Source of the DNA: Bosea sp. OAE506
GTDB lineage: Bacteria; Pseudomonadota; Alphaproteobacteria; Rhizobiales; Beijerinckiaceae
Length of the DNA: 64,000 nucleotides
Direction: 5' to 3'
Assembly: GCF_040546595.1 (NCBI RefSeq)
Contig: NZ_JBEPOB010000001.1
Span: 4,837,001-4,901,000, forward strand
Shown: positions 28,626 through 39,334 of the stretch, in pieces
Layout: each line of letters starts with the position of its first letter
Numbering within the stretch: the first letter of the stretch is position 1
Program-made: the position numbers and the translations under genes
Notes under the pieces: generated by a model
What the model was told of the DNA's origin: nothing
What the model saw: only the letters and a program-made list of their open reading frames with translations
Databases searched by the model: none

Positions 28626-29525
28626 CTAGACGGAGCGGTTTCGCGCGGAGATCAGCTGAACGGCGCCGGGGAGCAGCGAATACTGCAGCGGCCCCGCCTT
28701 GCGCTCGACCTCGCCGTCGAAGGTGATGTGGCCGCGGCGCTTGTCGCGGCGGGTCAGCGTCACCTCGGAGCCGGTGAAGGAGGTCAGGTTCGGGGAGGTG
28801 CGCCAGCCGCCCGAGACGATGGAGAAGGCCGCCTTGCAGCGGGAGTAGAGGCCGCCGGCCTTGAGGATATGGACCTCGAAGACGCCGCCATCGAGCCGGG
28901 GGCGGTGCCACTCCGCACCCTCGAAGCCGTTGACCGTGACCAGCACCGCATCGGCCTGCACGACGCTGCGCTCATTCCCGATGCCGATATCGACGGTGAT
29001 CGCACGGGTAAACAGGATCGAGCGCGTCGCGGCGACAGCGAAGGCGATGGCGCGGCTGAAGGGAAAGCGGCGCCGCGCCTGCTCGCGCTCGCGGGCCATC
29101 AGGCTGAAGAAGCCCATGCCCGACAGCGAGTGGAACAGGCGATCATTGACGCAGCCAATGTCAAGCACCACCGGCTGGCCGTGGCAGACCGCGGCGATCT
29201 GCTCCTCCAGCGTGCCGGTGAGGCCGAGATCGCGCCCGAGCACGTTGACGGTGCCGAGCGGCAGCACGCCGACGGGTCGCCGCGCCTGCAACAGGACGGG
29301 CAGCACGCCGTTCAGCGTGCCGTCACCGCCGGCGATGACGGGGATGGTGTCGGGATTTTCGATGGCGAGCGACAGTGCATCGTCGAGTTCGCGCGGATGC
29401 ACCAGCCGCACCTCTGCGGTGCAGCCGCTCGCCTCGAAGGCGGCCACGATGCGCGCGGCGAATTCGTCCTGACCCGCCTCCAGGACGGTTCCGGCCCGGG
29501 CGTTGACGACGACAGTGTGGTGCAT
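28626..29525 (-). CDS. Diacylglycerol kinase-family lipid kinase
   Basis: 299-residue soluble lipid kinase of the DAGK catalytic domain family. The nucleotide-binding motif is AGGDGTLNGVLPVLL, followed by PLGTVNVLGRDLG. C-terminal TFDGEVERKAG completes the fold. It phosphorylates diacylglycerol, sphingosine-like or undecaprenol-like lipids. It is upstream of a PAP2 phosphatase on the same strand, suggesting a phosphorylation/dephosphorylation cycle in the envelope, and downstream of a transglutaminase-like gene. Confidence 0.9.
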   Translation of the reverse strand: MHHTVVVNARAGTVLEAGQDEFAARIVAAFEASGCTAEVRLVHPRELDDALSLAIENPDTIPVIAGGDGTLNGVLPVLLQARRPVGVLPLGTVNVLGRDLGLTGTLEEQIAAVCHGQPVVLDIGCVNDRLFHSLSGMGFFSLMAREREQARRRFPFSRAIAFAVAATRSILFTRAITVDIGIGNERSVVQADAVLVTVNGFEGAEWHRPRLDGGVFEVHILKAGGLYSRCKAAFSIVSGGWRTSPNLTSFTGSEVTLTRRDKRRGHITFDGEVERKAGPLQYSLLPGAVQLISARNRSV

Positions 29526-29573
29526 GGTCCAGGACGGTGAGAGGGAAGTTCGATTGCGAAAGAGGCGCCTGGG

Positions 29574-30467
29574 TCAGGGATGGGTCGCCATGAAGGAGCC
29601 GTCGCGCAGGATGGGGGCGCCGACGACGGGCGACGGTGCCGGTTCCTCGACCTCTTCCGTCACGACCTCGAAGCGCTGCAACGTATGCGGCCCGAAGGAG
29701 CTGACCATCGCGACGTCGGTCGCGTCACGCCCGCGGGCGATGACGACGCGGCCGATCCGCGGCTGGTTGTGGCGCGCGTCGAAGGTGAACCAGCGGCCAC
29801 CGAGATAGACCTCGAACCAGGCGTTGAAGTCCATGGGCGCCGGGTCGCGCGGCACGCCGATGTCGCCGAGATAGCCATTGCAGTAGCGCGCCGGCACATT
29901 CATGCAGCGGCAAAGCGCGACAGCCAGATGCGCGAAATCGCGGCAGACGCCAATACGCTCCTCGAAGGCCTCGGCGGCCGTGCGGGTGCTGCGGGCGAAA
30001 TGGTAGCCGAAGGTGATGTGGTTGTGGACGAAGTCCACGATCGCCTGGACGCGCGGCCAGCCGGCCGGAATATGACCGAAGAGGCTCCAGGCCTGGGCCG
30101 AGAGCTTGTCGGTCTCGCAATAGCGGCTGCCCATCAGATAGACCAACGCCTCGTCCGGGAGGCGGGCGGGCGTCACTTCGCCGGCACTCGGATCGACGGG
30201 ATCGGGCTCGCCGGAATCATGCACGATGCCCTGCGCCCGCAGCGCAATACCGCCTGCCGGAGCAGTGATGCGGCGGCAGATGTTGCCGAACTGATCGATG
30301 TATTCCTTGCTCGCCACCCGCATCTGCGGATCGCGCAGCGACGTCACCTCCAACTCGTCCGGCACCAGCACGTCGTGCCGGCGCGACGGGTGGATGTCGA
30401 GCAGGGTGACCAGCGGCAGTTCCTGCTGGCAGAGGATCTCGATGTTGTAGCCGTAGCGGATACGCAT
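29574..30467 (-). CDS. Transglutaminase-like protein with altered catalytic histidine position
   Basis: 297-residue protein with an N-terminal beta-rich domain (RIRYGYNIEILCQQELPLV) and a papain-like transglutaminase core. The nucleophile C175 lies in RIGVCRDFAH and the aspartate D230 in FTFDARHN. The usual catalytic histidine in xHAW is asparagine here (N215 in DFNAWFEVY). A subgroup of such proteins may be non-canonical or use another residue. The ATG at 30467 follows GAGGG; the longer reading is not conserved. It is the third transglutaminase-like gene in the window but stands apart from the amidoligase operon, next to lipid-modifying genes. Function unknown. Confidence 0.85.
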   Translation of the reverse strand: MRIRYGYNIEILCQQELPLVTLLDIHPSRRHDVLVPDELEVTSLRDPQMRVASKEYIDQFGNICRRITAPAGGIALRAQGIVHDSGEPDPVDPSAGEVTPARLPDEALVYLMGSRYCETDKLSAQAWSLFGHIPAGWPRVQAIVDFVHNHITFGYHFARSTRTAAEAFEERIGVCRDFAHLAVALCRCMNVPARYCNGYLGDIGVPRDPAPMDFNAWFEVYLGGRWFTFDARHNQPRIGRVVIARGRDATDVAMVSSFGPHTLQRFEVVTEEVEEPAPSPVVGAPILRDGSFMATHP

Positions 30468-30581
30468 GACGCCCTCGCGGGTTGGCGGGAGGCTGCGCCT
30501 CCGCGCGGGCGGCACCCTGATCCAGGGCCCGCCCGGGCATCCTCCGCTGCTGCGCCGATCGGCTAGGCCGCAGAGGCTCTC

Positions 30582-30616
30582 ATAAAACGGAAGATGCGGG
30601 CCTTTCGGCCCGCATC
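30582..30616 (-). terminator. Rho-independent terminator of the PRC-barrel gene
   Basis: GATGCGGGCC and GGCCCGCATC (30593-30616) form a perfect 10-bp stem with a four-base loop that reads GAAA on the minus strand, followed by TTCCGTTTTATG. It lies 63 bases after the PRC-barrel stop. Confidence 0.75.
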
Positions 30617-30678
30617 CCGCCGCCACGACGGTTCGGCTGGGGGGATAGCAACCGCCGCGACCTGCGTCTGGGCGTCGC

Positions 30679-31074
30679 CTACATCATCCAGTAGGGCATC
30701 GTGCCGTAGTAATCGTGGACCCGCTTGCCATAGGCGCGGTCGTCCCAATCCGGCTCGCCCTGACTGTCATACATCGGCGCCGCCTCGAGCTTGTCCTTGG
30801 TCATCGGCACCACATAGCCGCCCCGCTCGGGATCGAAATCGAGCACGCTCCAGGGGATCGGGTGATACTTTTCGCCGAGGCCCAGGAAGCCGCCGAACGA
30901 CATGATGGCGTAGGCCACCTTGCCGCTGCGCTTGTCGAGCATCACGTCGTAAATCTCGCCGAGATGGTCGCCCGTGCTGTTGTAGACCTCGGTTCCCGCC
31001 ACGCGGGCTCCAGCGATCAGGGGATTCGACGAAACCTTGGGCTCGGACGTCGAGAACGTGTCGCTCATGGTCAT
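30679..31074 (-). CDS. PRC-barrel domain protein
   Basis: 131-residue soluble protein. The PRC-barrel spans about residues 17-95 (GARVAGTEVYNSTGDHLGEI to the KDKLEAAP segment). The C-terminal tail is acidic and tyrosine-rich, ending HDYYGTMPYWMM. PRC-barrel proteins of alphaproteobacteria are frequent members of the general stress regulon, and their biochemical role is unclear. The ATG at 31074 has GGAGG eight bases upstream. A GGAAC-N17-CGTT promoter ends about 50 bases before the start, predicting EcfG control. A hairpin terminator follows. Confidence 0.88.
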   Translation of the reverse strand: MTMSDTFSTSEPKVSSNPLIAGARVAGTEVYNSTGDHLGEIYDVMLDKRSGKVAYAIMSFGGFLGLGEKYHPIPWSVLDFDPERGGYVVPMTKDKLEAAPMYDSQGEPDWDDRAYGKRVHDYYGTMPYWMM

Positions 31075-31123
31075 GATCGGGTCCTCCGTCAGGAGCAGCT
31101 GTCGTGCTGCAGATCGTCGGAAG

Positions 31124-31149
31124 AACGCAGCGTCCGGGCCAAAGGTTCC
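31124..31149 (-). promoter_or_regulatory. EcfG-type general stress promoter for the PRC-barrel gene
   Basis: On the minus strand: GGAAC (31149-31145), a 17-base spacer, then CGTT (31127-31124). This matches the alphaproteobacterial EcfG consensus GGAAC-N16/17-CGTT exactly and gives a leader of about 45 bases. It faces away from a second such promoter at 31292. Confidence 0.8.
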
Positions 31150-31291
31150 GCACCCGTCACACGGCTTTTGGGGCGTCCCTTGTCTGCGCTCAGCCGTCCC
31201 CGGGAGGACACCTTTCCCCCTAGCGCGCGCATGTTCGCGATAGCGCGTGAGCGTGTTTCGTGAGGGCGGACGACCCGGGCCGGTCCCGCGC

Positions 31292-31316
31292 GGAACATTC
31301 GGGACAGGCAGACGTT
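31292..31316 (+). promoter_or_regulatory. EcfG-type general stress promoter for the lipoprotein gene
   Basis: GGAAC (31292-31296), a 16-base spacer, then CGTT (31313-31316): an exact match to the EcfG consensus. It lies about 100 bases upstream of the lipoprotein gene at 31422 with no gene between. With the divergent promoter it fills most of the 347-base gap 31075-31421, where no further feature is evident. Confidence 0.8.
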
Positions 31317-31421
31317 ACGTCGGCACCGCCCGCCATCGGGTCGCCACGATGAGCCCTAAGCTGGCGACCGCGCGGCATCGTCACCCAACGTCACCCAACG
31401 AAGCGCCAAGGAAACGAACCC

Positions 31422-31685
31422 ATGAAGAAAATCCTGATCATCGCCGCGATGGCGGCCACCCTCGGCGCCTGCACCGCTCAGGAAGAGCGTGTCGGCGGCG
31501 GCGCCCTGATCGGAGCCGGCACCGGTGCTGTCATCGGTGGCCTTGCGACCGGTCGCGCCGGCGGCGCGCTGGCTGGTGCGGCCATCGGCGGTGTCGCGGG
31601 CGGCGCGATCGGCGGCGCCACCTCCCCCACCCGCACCTGCGTCGGGCGCGACGAGTACGGCCAGCGCTTCCGCTACGATTGCTGA
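31422..31685 (+). CDS. Small glycine-zipper outer-membrane lipoprotein
   Basis: 87-residue predicted lipoprotein. The signal peptide MKKILIIAAMAATLGAC ends in a lipobox (LGAC, lipidated C17). The mature part has a glycine/alanine-rich zipper (about residues 26-66, ALIGAGTGAVIGG repeated pattern), typical of glycine-zipper membrane-associated proteins, then TCVGRDEYGQRFRYDC with two cysteines. The ATG follows AAGGAAA. An EcfG promoter upstream and a strong terminator after the stop make it a single-gene stress unit. Its role may be envelope protection. Confidence 0.85.
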   Translation: MKKILIIAAMAATLGACTAQEERVGGGALIGAGTGAVIGGLATGRAGGALAGAAIGGVAGGAIGGATSPTRTCVGRDEYGQRFRYDC

Positions 31686-31716
31686 ACGACCTCGCCGCAT
31701 TGGCGGTGAAACAGAG

Positions 31717-31753
31717 GCCCGGCCGGCGCGATGCGCCAGCCGGGCTTTTTCTT
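31717..31753 (+). terminator. Rho-independent terminator of the lipoprotein gene
   Basis: GCCCGGC and GCCGGGC arms with an inner GGCGC/GCGCC stem around a GAT loop (31717-31745) are followed by TTTTTCTT. This is the clearest intrinsic terminator in the window. It also lies just after the hutC stop on the other strand. Confidence 0.88.
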
Positions 31754-31761
31754 GGTCGGTG

Positions 31762-32511
31762 TCAAACCGCGCCGTAGGGACCGAAGCGACCGACGAAGCG
31801 GTGGCGGCTGCCGGGATAGAGCAAGCGCACGGCCGTGACCGGGGCCGCGTGGTTCCAGGTCCGCCGCTCGATCAGCAGGCAGGGCTCGCCGGCGGCGATG
31901 CCGAGCAGGGTGGCGTCATCCGGCTCGGCCGGGACCGCGCTGATGGCATGTTCGGCCTGCGACCAGAGGCTGTTGCGAAGCAGCCAGTCGCCCGGTGGGG
32001 TCGTTGCGAAATCCTCCGCCGCGGCAGCCGGCACGGTCGCGAGATGGATGATGCGCTCCTCCAGCACATGGGGCTGGTCGTCCGCCCGGTGCAGCGTCAC
32101 GAGATGGGCAATCTTTTCGCCGCGCTTCAACCCGAAGCGCAGCGCCAGCTCAGGCGTAGGCCGCCCGTCATGCCGCGCCAGCACCTCATAGGCATAGCGC
32201 TGCCCCAGCCGCTCCACCTCGGCCGGAATCGAGAGGATGTCGAGCATGGCATGGGTCGTCGGCGGGCTTGCCACCACGGTGCCCGAGCGGCGCCGGCGGG
32301 TGATCAGCCCCTCGCGCGCCAGCTGTACGAGCGCGCGGTGGACGGTCATGCGGGAGGCGCCGAGCTGCTCCATCAGCGCGTGCTCGGGCGGGACCGACGT
32401 GCCCGGCGGCCAGGTGCCGCCGAGGATGAGATCACGGATCGACCGGCGAATCTGGTCGTAGACCGGGCCTGCGCCATCCAGTTTCACGGCGTCGAGCCGG
32501 TCCTGAGCCAT
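31762..32511 (-). CDS. hutC: Histidine utilisation repressor, GntR/HutC family
   Basis: 249-residue regulator. The N-terminal GntR winged helix runs from PVYDQIRRSIRDLILGG to ALVQLAREGLITRRRRSGT, and the C-terminal UTRA ligand-binding domain (about residues 90-240) would bind urocanate or formiminoglutamate. It lies directly after hutF on the same strand. The ATG at 32511 is used here; a GTG at 32520 overlapping the hutF stop as GTGA is an equally possible start. It should repress both hut arms through the palindromes at 33902-33946. Confidence 0.9.
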   Translation of the reverse strand: MAQDRLDAVKLDGAGPVYDQIRRSIRDLILGGTWPPGTSVPPEHALMEQLGASRMTVHRALVQLAREGLITRRRRSGTVVASPPTTHAMLDILSIPAEVERLGQRYAYEVLARHDGRPTPELALRFGLKRGEKIAHLVTLHRADDQPHVLEERIIHLATVPAAAAEDFATTPPGDWLLRNSLWSQAEHAISAVPAEPDDATLLGIAAGEPCLLIERRTWNHAAPVTAVRLLYPGSRHRFVGRFGPYGAV

Positions 32512-32516
32512 CGCCG

Positions 32517-33884
32517 TCACAGCGCCGCCAGAAGCTTGCGCATGACGGTGCCGAAGCGCGCCTTGACCGCGCCGCGGGCGCGGTGCTGCCCGTCGGCGAC
32601 GAGATGCCGGCCGCCGACGACGACATCCCGAACGGGCAGCGCATTCGCGGCGAAGATCGCGCTGTCGAGGGCCGCCTCGCCGCTCTTGGCGATGAGCGCC
32701 GGATGATCGGGATCGAGCGTGACGAGATCGGCCCTCATGCCCGGCGCGAGAGCCCCAAGTGCCCGCCCGCAGGCCTGGGCCCCGCCGGCGGCGGCGGCGC
32801 GCCACAGCGCGACACCGGTCGAGGCATCCTCCTCGGCCAGCAGCGCGCGGCGGCGGTCGCGCAGGCGCTGCGAATACTCGAGGAGGCGCAGTTCGGAGCC
32901 GGCGTCGATCTGGATGTTGGAGTCGCTTCCAACGCCATAGGCCCCGCCGGAGCGCCGGTAGCGCACGCCGTCGAAGATGCCGTCGCCGAGGCTCGCTTCC
33001 GTGATCGGGCAGAGACCTGCGACAGCGCCGCTAGCCGCGATCGCATCGCGCTCGGCATCGTCGAGATGGGTGGCGTGGATCAGGCACCAGCGGTGGTCGA
33101 GTGCGATGGTGTCCGCCAGCAGGGCGACGGGACGGCGGCCCATGATCGCGATCGAATCCTCGACCTCGCGCATCTGCTCGGCGACATGGATGTGGAGGGG
33201 CGTGCCGGGGCGCAGGCCGGCGAGCCAGTCCAGATCCTCCAGCGCCACAGCTCGCAACGAATGCGGCGCGAGGCCGAGGCGGGCGTCGGGCAGAGGGCGG
33301 ATGGCGGCCTCGCTCGCCTCGATCAGCCTGAGGTAGGAATCGCGGTCGTTGACGAAGCGGCGCTGGCCATGGACCGACGGCGCCTGGCCAAAATTGCCGA
33401 AGCGGTAGAGCACGGGCAGCAACGTCAGACCCAGCCCGGTCTCGTCCGCGGCTGCGGCGATGGCGGCCCCCATCGCGGCGATGTCGGCATAAGGGCGCCC
33501 GTCCCTGTCATGATGCAGATAGTGGAACTCGGCGAGCGCCGTGAAGCCGCCCTCCAGCATCTCGACGAAGGCCTGGGCGGCGAGCGCCTGCACGTCATCA
33601 GGGTCGAGACGGTCGAGGAAGCGGTACATCACCTCGCGCCAGGTCCAGAACGAATCCTCGCTCGCGCCACGGCGCTCCGACAGGCCGGCCATGCCGCGCT
33701 GGAAGGCATGGCTGTGCAGGTTGGGCATGCCCGGCAGCGCCAGCCCGGAGAGCCTGGTGTCGCCCGCTTGCGCCGGGACGCCGGGCTCGACCGCGGTGAT
33801 CGTTCCCTCCGAGAGAGTGAGGCGCACATTCTCGGCAAAACCGTCCGGCAGCAGGGCCTGCTGCAGATGCAGGGTCAGGGTCAC
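32517..33884 (-). CDS. hutF: Formimidoylglutamate deiminase
   Basis: 455-residue metal-dependent amidohydrolase converting N-formimino-L-glutamate to N-formylglutamate plus ammonia. Signatures are NLHSHAFQRGMAGLSE (metal HxH), the EFHYLHHDRDG segment characteristic of HutF, HIHVAEQ, HATHLDD, and GSDSNIQID with the catalytic aspartate. The start is GTG 33884 with GGAGAG seven bases upstream. Its presence with hutG defines the five-step pathway rather than direct HutE hydrolysis. It is divergent from hutIHGU and followed by hutC. Confidence 0.93.
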   Translation of the reverse strand: MTLTLHLQQALLPDGFAENVRLTLSEGTITAVEPGVPAQAGDTRLSGLALPGMPNLHSHAFQRGMAGLSERRGASEDSFWTWREVMYRFLDRLDPDDVQALAAQAFVEMLEGGFTALAEFHYLHHDRDGRPYADIAAMGAAIAAAADETGLGLTLLPVLYRFGNFGQAPSVHGQRRFVNDRDSYLRLIEASEAAIRPLPDARLGLAPHSLRAVALEDLDWLAGLRPGTPLHIHVAEQMREVEDSIAIMGRRPVALLADTIALDHRWCLIHATHLDDAERDAIAASGAVAGLCPITEASLGDGIFDGVRYRRSGGAYGVGSDSNIQIDAGSELRLLEYSQRLRDRRRALLAEEDASTGVALWRAAAAGGAQACGRALGALAPGMRADLVTLDPDHPALIAKSGEAALDSAIFAANALPVRDVVVGGRHLVADGQHRARGAVKARFGTVMRKLLAAL

Positions 33885-33901
33885 GGCGTCTCTCCAGCGT
33901 C

Positions 33902-33946
33902 TAATTGCCTATGCAATTAAGGGGTTGTCATTTGCATATGCAATTA
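33902..33946. promoter_or_regulatory. Tandem HutC operators in the hut divergent promoter
   Basis: Two related AT-rich palindromes stand in otherwise GC-rich DNA: TAATTGCcTATGCAATTA (33902-33919, one mismatch from symmetry) and a second site centred on TTGCATATGCAA (core 33930-33946). Centres are 27 bp apart. They lie between the hutF GTG and hutI ATG, exactly where a HutC repressor of both arms should bind. A near-identical site occurs at 47438. Confidence 0.8.
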
Positions 33947-33988
33947 GCTAGCATACTCTCCGTTCGAGGATAGTCGAGAGGACGCGAC

Positions 33989-35221
33989 ATGGCGACGATG
34001 TCGGCTGAGACCCCGACCTGCGACCGGCTCTGGACGCATGCGCGGCTGGCGACGATGGCGGCCTTGGCGGCGGCTCCCTATGGCGCTGTCGAGGATGGCA
34101 TCGTGGCGGCCCGCGACGGGCGCATCCTCTATGCCGGGCCGCGCAAGGAAGCGCCGGCCTTCGCGGCGGCAGAGACGATCGATTGCGGCGGGCGCTGGAT
34201 CACACCGGGGCTGATCGATTGCCACACCCATCTCGTCTATGGCGGCGACCGCGCCCATGAATTCGAGCTGCGCCTGCAGGGCGCGAGCTATGAGGAAATC
34301 GCGCGCGCCGGCGGCGGCATCCTCTCCACGGTGACCGCGACGCGGGCGGCGAGCGAGGACGCGCTGTTCGCCAGCGCCGACCGGCGACTCTCCGCGCTGC
34401 TGTCGGAAGGCGTCACCACCGTCGAGATCAAGTCGGGCTACGGGTTGGAGATTGAGGCCGAGGTGAAGACGCTGCGCGTCGCGCGCCGGATCGGGCGGGA
34501 GCGTCCGGTGCGGGTGCGCACGACCTTCCTCGGCGCCCATGCGGTGCCGCCCGAGTTCAAGGGCCGCTCGGGCGACTACACCGCCCTCGTTGCCGGGCCG
34601 ATGCTCGACGCCATCGCGGCGGAGGGGCTGGCGGATGCGGTCGATGTCTTCTGCGAGGGCATCGCCTTCTCGCCCGACGAGACGCGGGCGGTTTTCGAGG
34701 CCGCGCAGGCCAAGGGGCTGGCGATCAAGATTCACGCCGAGCAGCTCTCCAATCTCGGCGGTGCGGCACTGGCGGCTAGCATGGGCGCGCTCTCGGCGGA
34801 CCATCTCGAATATCTCGACCAGGCCGGCGTGAACGCCATGGCGAAGGCCGGCACGGTCGCCGTGGTGCTGCCCGGGGCCTTCTACTTCCTGCGCGAGACG
34901 GTGAAGCCGCCGATCGCGCTGCTGCGCCAACATGGCGTGGCGATCGCGCTCGCAACCGACGCCAATCCCGGCTCCTCGCCGCTGACCTCGCCGCTGCTCG
35001 TGATGAACATGGCCTGCACCCTGTTCCGGCTGACGCCGGAGGAGGCGCTGGCGGGGCTGACCCGCCATGCCGCGCAGGCGCTCGGCCTCTCCAACGAAGT
35101 CGGCACGCTGGAGGCGGGCAAGGCCTGCGATCTCGCGATCTGGGACATCGAGCGCCCGGCCGAACTCGCCTACCGCATCGGCTTCAACCCGCTTCACGCC
35201 CGGATCTGGAACGGACAATGA
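33989..35221 (+). CDS. hutI: Imidazolonepropionase
   Basis: 410-residue zinc/iron amidohydrolase opening the imidazolone ring to N-formimino-L-glutamate. The metal motif is [16 protein letters not shown]. Later signatures include [41 protein letters not shown] and [10 protein letters not shown]. Length is standard. GAGAGGA precedes the ATG. It is the first gene of the forward hut operon, downstream of the two HutC operators, and overlaps hutH by ATGA. Confidence 0.95.
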   Translation: MATMSAETPTCDRLWTHARLATMAALAAAPYGAVEDGIVAARDGRILYAGPRKEAPAFAAAETIDCGGRWITPGLIDCHTHLVYGGDRAHEFELRLQGASYEEIARAGGGILSTVTATRAASEDALFASADRRLSALLSEGVTTVEIKSGYGLEIEAEVKTLRVARRIGRERPVRVRTTFLGAHAVPPEFKGRSGDYTALVAGPMLDAIAAEGLADAVDVFCEGIAFSPDETRAVFEAAQAKGLAIKIHAEQLSNLGGAALAASMGALSADHLEYLDQAGVNAMAKAGTVAVVLPGAFYFLRETVKPPIALLRQHGVAIALATDANPGSSPLTSPLLVMNMACTLFRLTPEEALAGLTRHAAQALGLSNEVGTLEAGKACDLAIWDIERPAELAYRIGFNPLHARIWNGQ

Positions 35222-36753
35222 GCACGCCCTTTCTCCTCGACCCGGGCCACGCCGCCCTGACGCAATGGCGCGACGTGATCGACGGCGCGTCGATCTCGCT
35301 GTCGGCGGCAAGTGCGGATGCAATCGCAGCCGCCCAGGCGATCGTCGACGACATCGTCGCGGCCGGCACTGTGACCTATGGCGTCAACACCGGCTTCGGA
35401 AAGCTCGCCAGCGTCCGCATCGCGGATGCCGACCTCGCGACGCTGCAGCGCAATCTCATCCTGTCGCACGCGGTCGGCACCGGCCCTGCCCTGCCCGACG
35501 GCGTGGTGCGGCTCATCCTCGCCATGAAGGCGGCGAGCCTGGCGCGTGGCGCATCGGGCGTTCGGCCTGTTGTGGTCGAGGCGCTGCTCGGCGCGCTCAA
35601 GGCCGATGCGCTTCCGGTCGTGCCGGCCAAGGGCTCGGTCGGCGCCTCGGGCGATCTCGCGCCGCTCGCCCATCTCACCGCCGCGCTGATGGGCGTCGGC
35701 GAGATCAGGCTCAAGGGCGAGGTGATGCCGGCCGCGGATGCGCTCGCGCGGATCGGCCAGGCACCTCTTGCGCTCGGTCCCAAGGAGGGGCTGGCGCTGA
35801 TCAACGGCACGCAGGTCTCGACCGCGCTGGCGCTCACCGGCCTCACCGCCATGGCGCGGGTGTTCGATGCCGCGCTGGTCGCCGGCGCGCTCTCGGTCGA
35901 TGCGCTCAAGGGCTCGGACACGCCGTTCGACCCCCGCATCCAACGCTTGCGCGGCCAGCCCGGCCAGATCCGCGTCGCGGCGCTGCTGCTCGAACTGATC
36001 GCCGGCAGCGCCATCCGCGACAGCCACCGCTTCGGCGACAGCAAGGTGCAGGACCCCTATTCGCTGCGCTGCCAGCCGCAGGTGATGGGCGCGGTGCGCG
36101 ACCTGCTCGCCAATGCCGCAGCGACGCTGGCGATCGAGGCCAATGCGGTCACCGACAACCCGCTGGTGCTGGGGCCGGGCGAGGTCGTTTCGGGCGGAAA
36201 TTTCCATGCCGAGCCGGTGGCCTTTGCCGCCGACATGCTGGCGATGGGGCTGTGCGAGATCGGCAATCTCTCCGAGCGGCGGATCGCGCTTCTGGTCGAC
36301 CCCGTGATGAGCGGCCTGCCGCCCTTCCTGGCGCGTGATGCGGGGCTGAACTCGGGCTTCATGATCGCGCAGGTAACCGCCGCGGCGCTGGCGTCGGAGA
36401 ACAAGCAGAAGGCCTATCCGGCCTCGGTCGACACCATCCCGACCTCGGCCAACCAGGAAGACCATGTCTCGATGGCGACGCATGGCGCCTATCGCCTGTT
36501 GGACATGGCGGCGAATGCCGCGAGCATCATCGGCGTCGAGCTGATGACGGCAGCGGAAGCGATCGAGCATCATCGCCCGATGACGACGAGCCCGCGGCTG
36601 GAGCCGGTGCTGGCGCTGCTGCGCGGGCGGATCGCGCCGCTGACAGAGGACCGCTACCTCGCGCCCGATCTCGCGGCGGCGACGGAACTGGTGCTGTCCG
36701 GCGCAGTCGGCAAGGCGGCAGGGCTGGACTCGTTTGCGGAGTTCGGGGCGTGA
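35218..36753 (+). CDS. hutH: Histidine ammonia-lyase
   Basis: 511-residue enzyme that eliminates ammonia from histidine to form urocanate. The autocatalytic MIO cofactor is formed from the Ala-Ser-Gly in [27 protein letters not shown] and [14 protein letters not shown] are further family signatures. It overlaps hutI by four bases and is followed by a family A repeat element before hutG. Confidence 0.96.
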   Translation: MSTPFLLDPGHAALTQWRDVIDGASISLSAASADAIAAAQAIVDDIVAAGTVTYGVNTGFGKLASVRIADADLATLQRNLILSHAVGTGPALPDGVVRLILAMKAASLARGASGVRPVVVEALLGALKADALPVVPAKGSVGASGDLAPLAHLTAALMGVGEIRLKGEVMPAADALARIGQAPLALGPKEGLALINGTQVSTALALTGLTAMARVFDAALVAGALSVDALKGSDTPFDPRIQRLRGQPGQIRVAALLLELIAGSAIRDSHRFGDSKVQDPYSLRCQPQVMGAVRDLLANAAATLAIEANAVTDNPLVLGPGEVVSGGNFHAEPVAFAADMLAMGLCEIGNLSERRIALLVDPVMSGLPPFLARDAGLNSGFMIAQVTAAALASENKQKAYPASVDTIPTSANQEDHVSMATHGAYRLLDMAANAASIIGVELMTAAEAIEHHRPMTTSPRLEPVLALLRGRIAPLTEDRYLAPDLAAATELVLSGAVGKAAGLDSFAEFGA

Positions 36754-36763
36754 GGCTCGCGCG

Positions 36764-36839
36764 CGTCATTCTTGGGCGGAGCGCAGCGCAGACCCGAGAA
36801 TCTCGGGCAGGAGATGCTCGGGGCAGCCCGAGCATGACG
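36764..36839. repeat. Family A inverted-repeat element, copy 2 (inside hut operon)
   Basis: The element begins CGTCATTCTTGGGCGG and ends CCCGAGCATGACG, with an internal CCCGAGAATCTCGGG stem. It lies between hutH and hutG. Its 3' end (GACG) runs into the GGAG that serves as hutG's ribosome binding site. It would form strong hairpins in the operon mRNA. Confidence 0.8.
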
Positions 36840-36852
36840 GAGCTTTGAACGC

Positions 36853-37655
36853 ATGACCTCGATCGTCACCGTCACCCGGGGCCCCTCCCCGCTCATTCTC
36901 TCGATGCCGCATCCCGGCACCGGGCTGCCATCGGAGGTTCATGCCGCGTTGAACGAACGCGGGCGGCTGGTCGAGGACACGGACTGGCACATGCGCGAGG
37001 TCTATGCCTTCGCGGAGCGCTTCCAGCCGACGATCGTCGAGGCGAAGCTGTCGCGCTTCGTCATCGACCTGAACCGCGACCCGTCGGGCGTCTCGCTCTA
37101 TCCGGGACAGGCGACGACAGAACTCGTGCCTACGACGACCTTCGACGGCGCGCCGATCTGGACGGTGTTGCCTGACGCCGCCGAAATCGAGCGGCGCCGC
37201 GCCGTCTATTTCCAGCCCTATCACGACGCGCTCGCAGCCGAGATCGCGCGGGTCAAGGCGGCCCATGGCTATGCCGTGCTCTGGGACTGCCACTCGATCA
37301 AGTCGGTGATCCCGCGGCTGTTTCCCGGCACGCTGCCGACGCTCAATCTCGGGACGAATTCGGGTGCGAGCTGCGCGCCCGCCGTGGAGGCCGCCGCAGC
37401 GGCAGCGATGGCCGCGCAGCCCCTGACCCATGTCGTCAACGGCCGCTTCAAGGGCGGCTGGATCACCCGCCATTACGGCCGCCCGGCCGAGCATGTGCAC
37501 GCGCTCCAGATGGAGAAGGCGCTCAGCACCTATCTCGCCACGGAAGCCGCGCCCTGGACTTTCGACGCGGCCACGGCCGCGCCCCTTCAATCCGCCCTCT
37601 CCGCCATCATCGCCGCAGCGCTCGACGCGGCGGCCCAGCACGAACGGAGCCGTTC

Positions 37656-37659
<4 letters not shown>
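36853..37659 (+). CDS. hutG: N-formylglutamate amidohydrolase
   Basis: 268-residue FGase-family hydrolase that releases formate and glutamate from N-formylglutamate. The typical [10 protein letters not shown] lies near the N-terminus, with [11 protein letters not shown] and LWDCHSIKS downstream. It matches the HutF branch of the pathway. GGAG ten bases before the ATG derives partly from the end of the upstream repeat. It overlaps hutU by ATGA. Confidence 0.93.
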
Positions 37660-39326
<1,667 letters not shown>

Positions 39327-39334
39327 GGCGCCGC

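Noticed and set aside
32512..32805. Longer hutC reading frame extending into hutF
   Set aside because: The extension overlaps hutF on the same strand in another frame and is compositionally like a shadow; HutC homologues start near 32511-32520.
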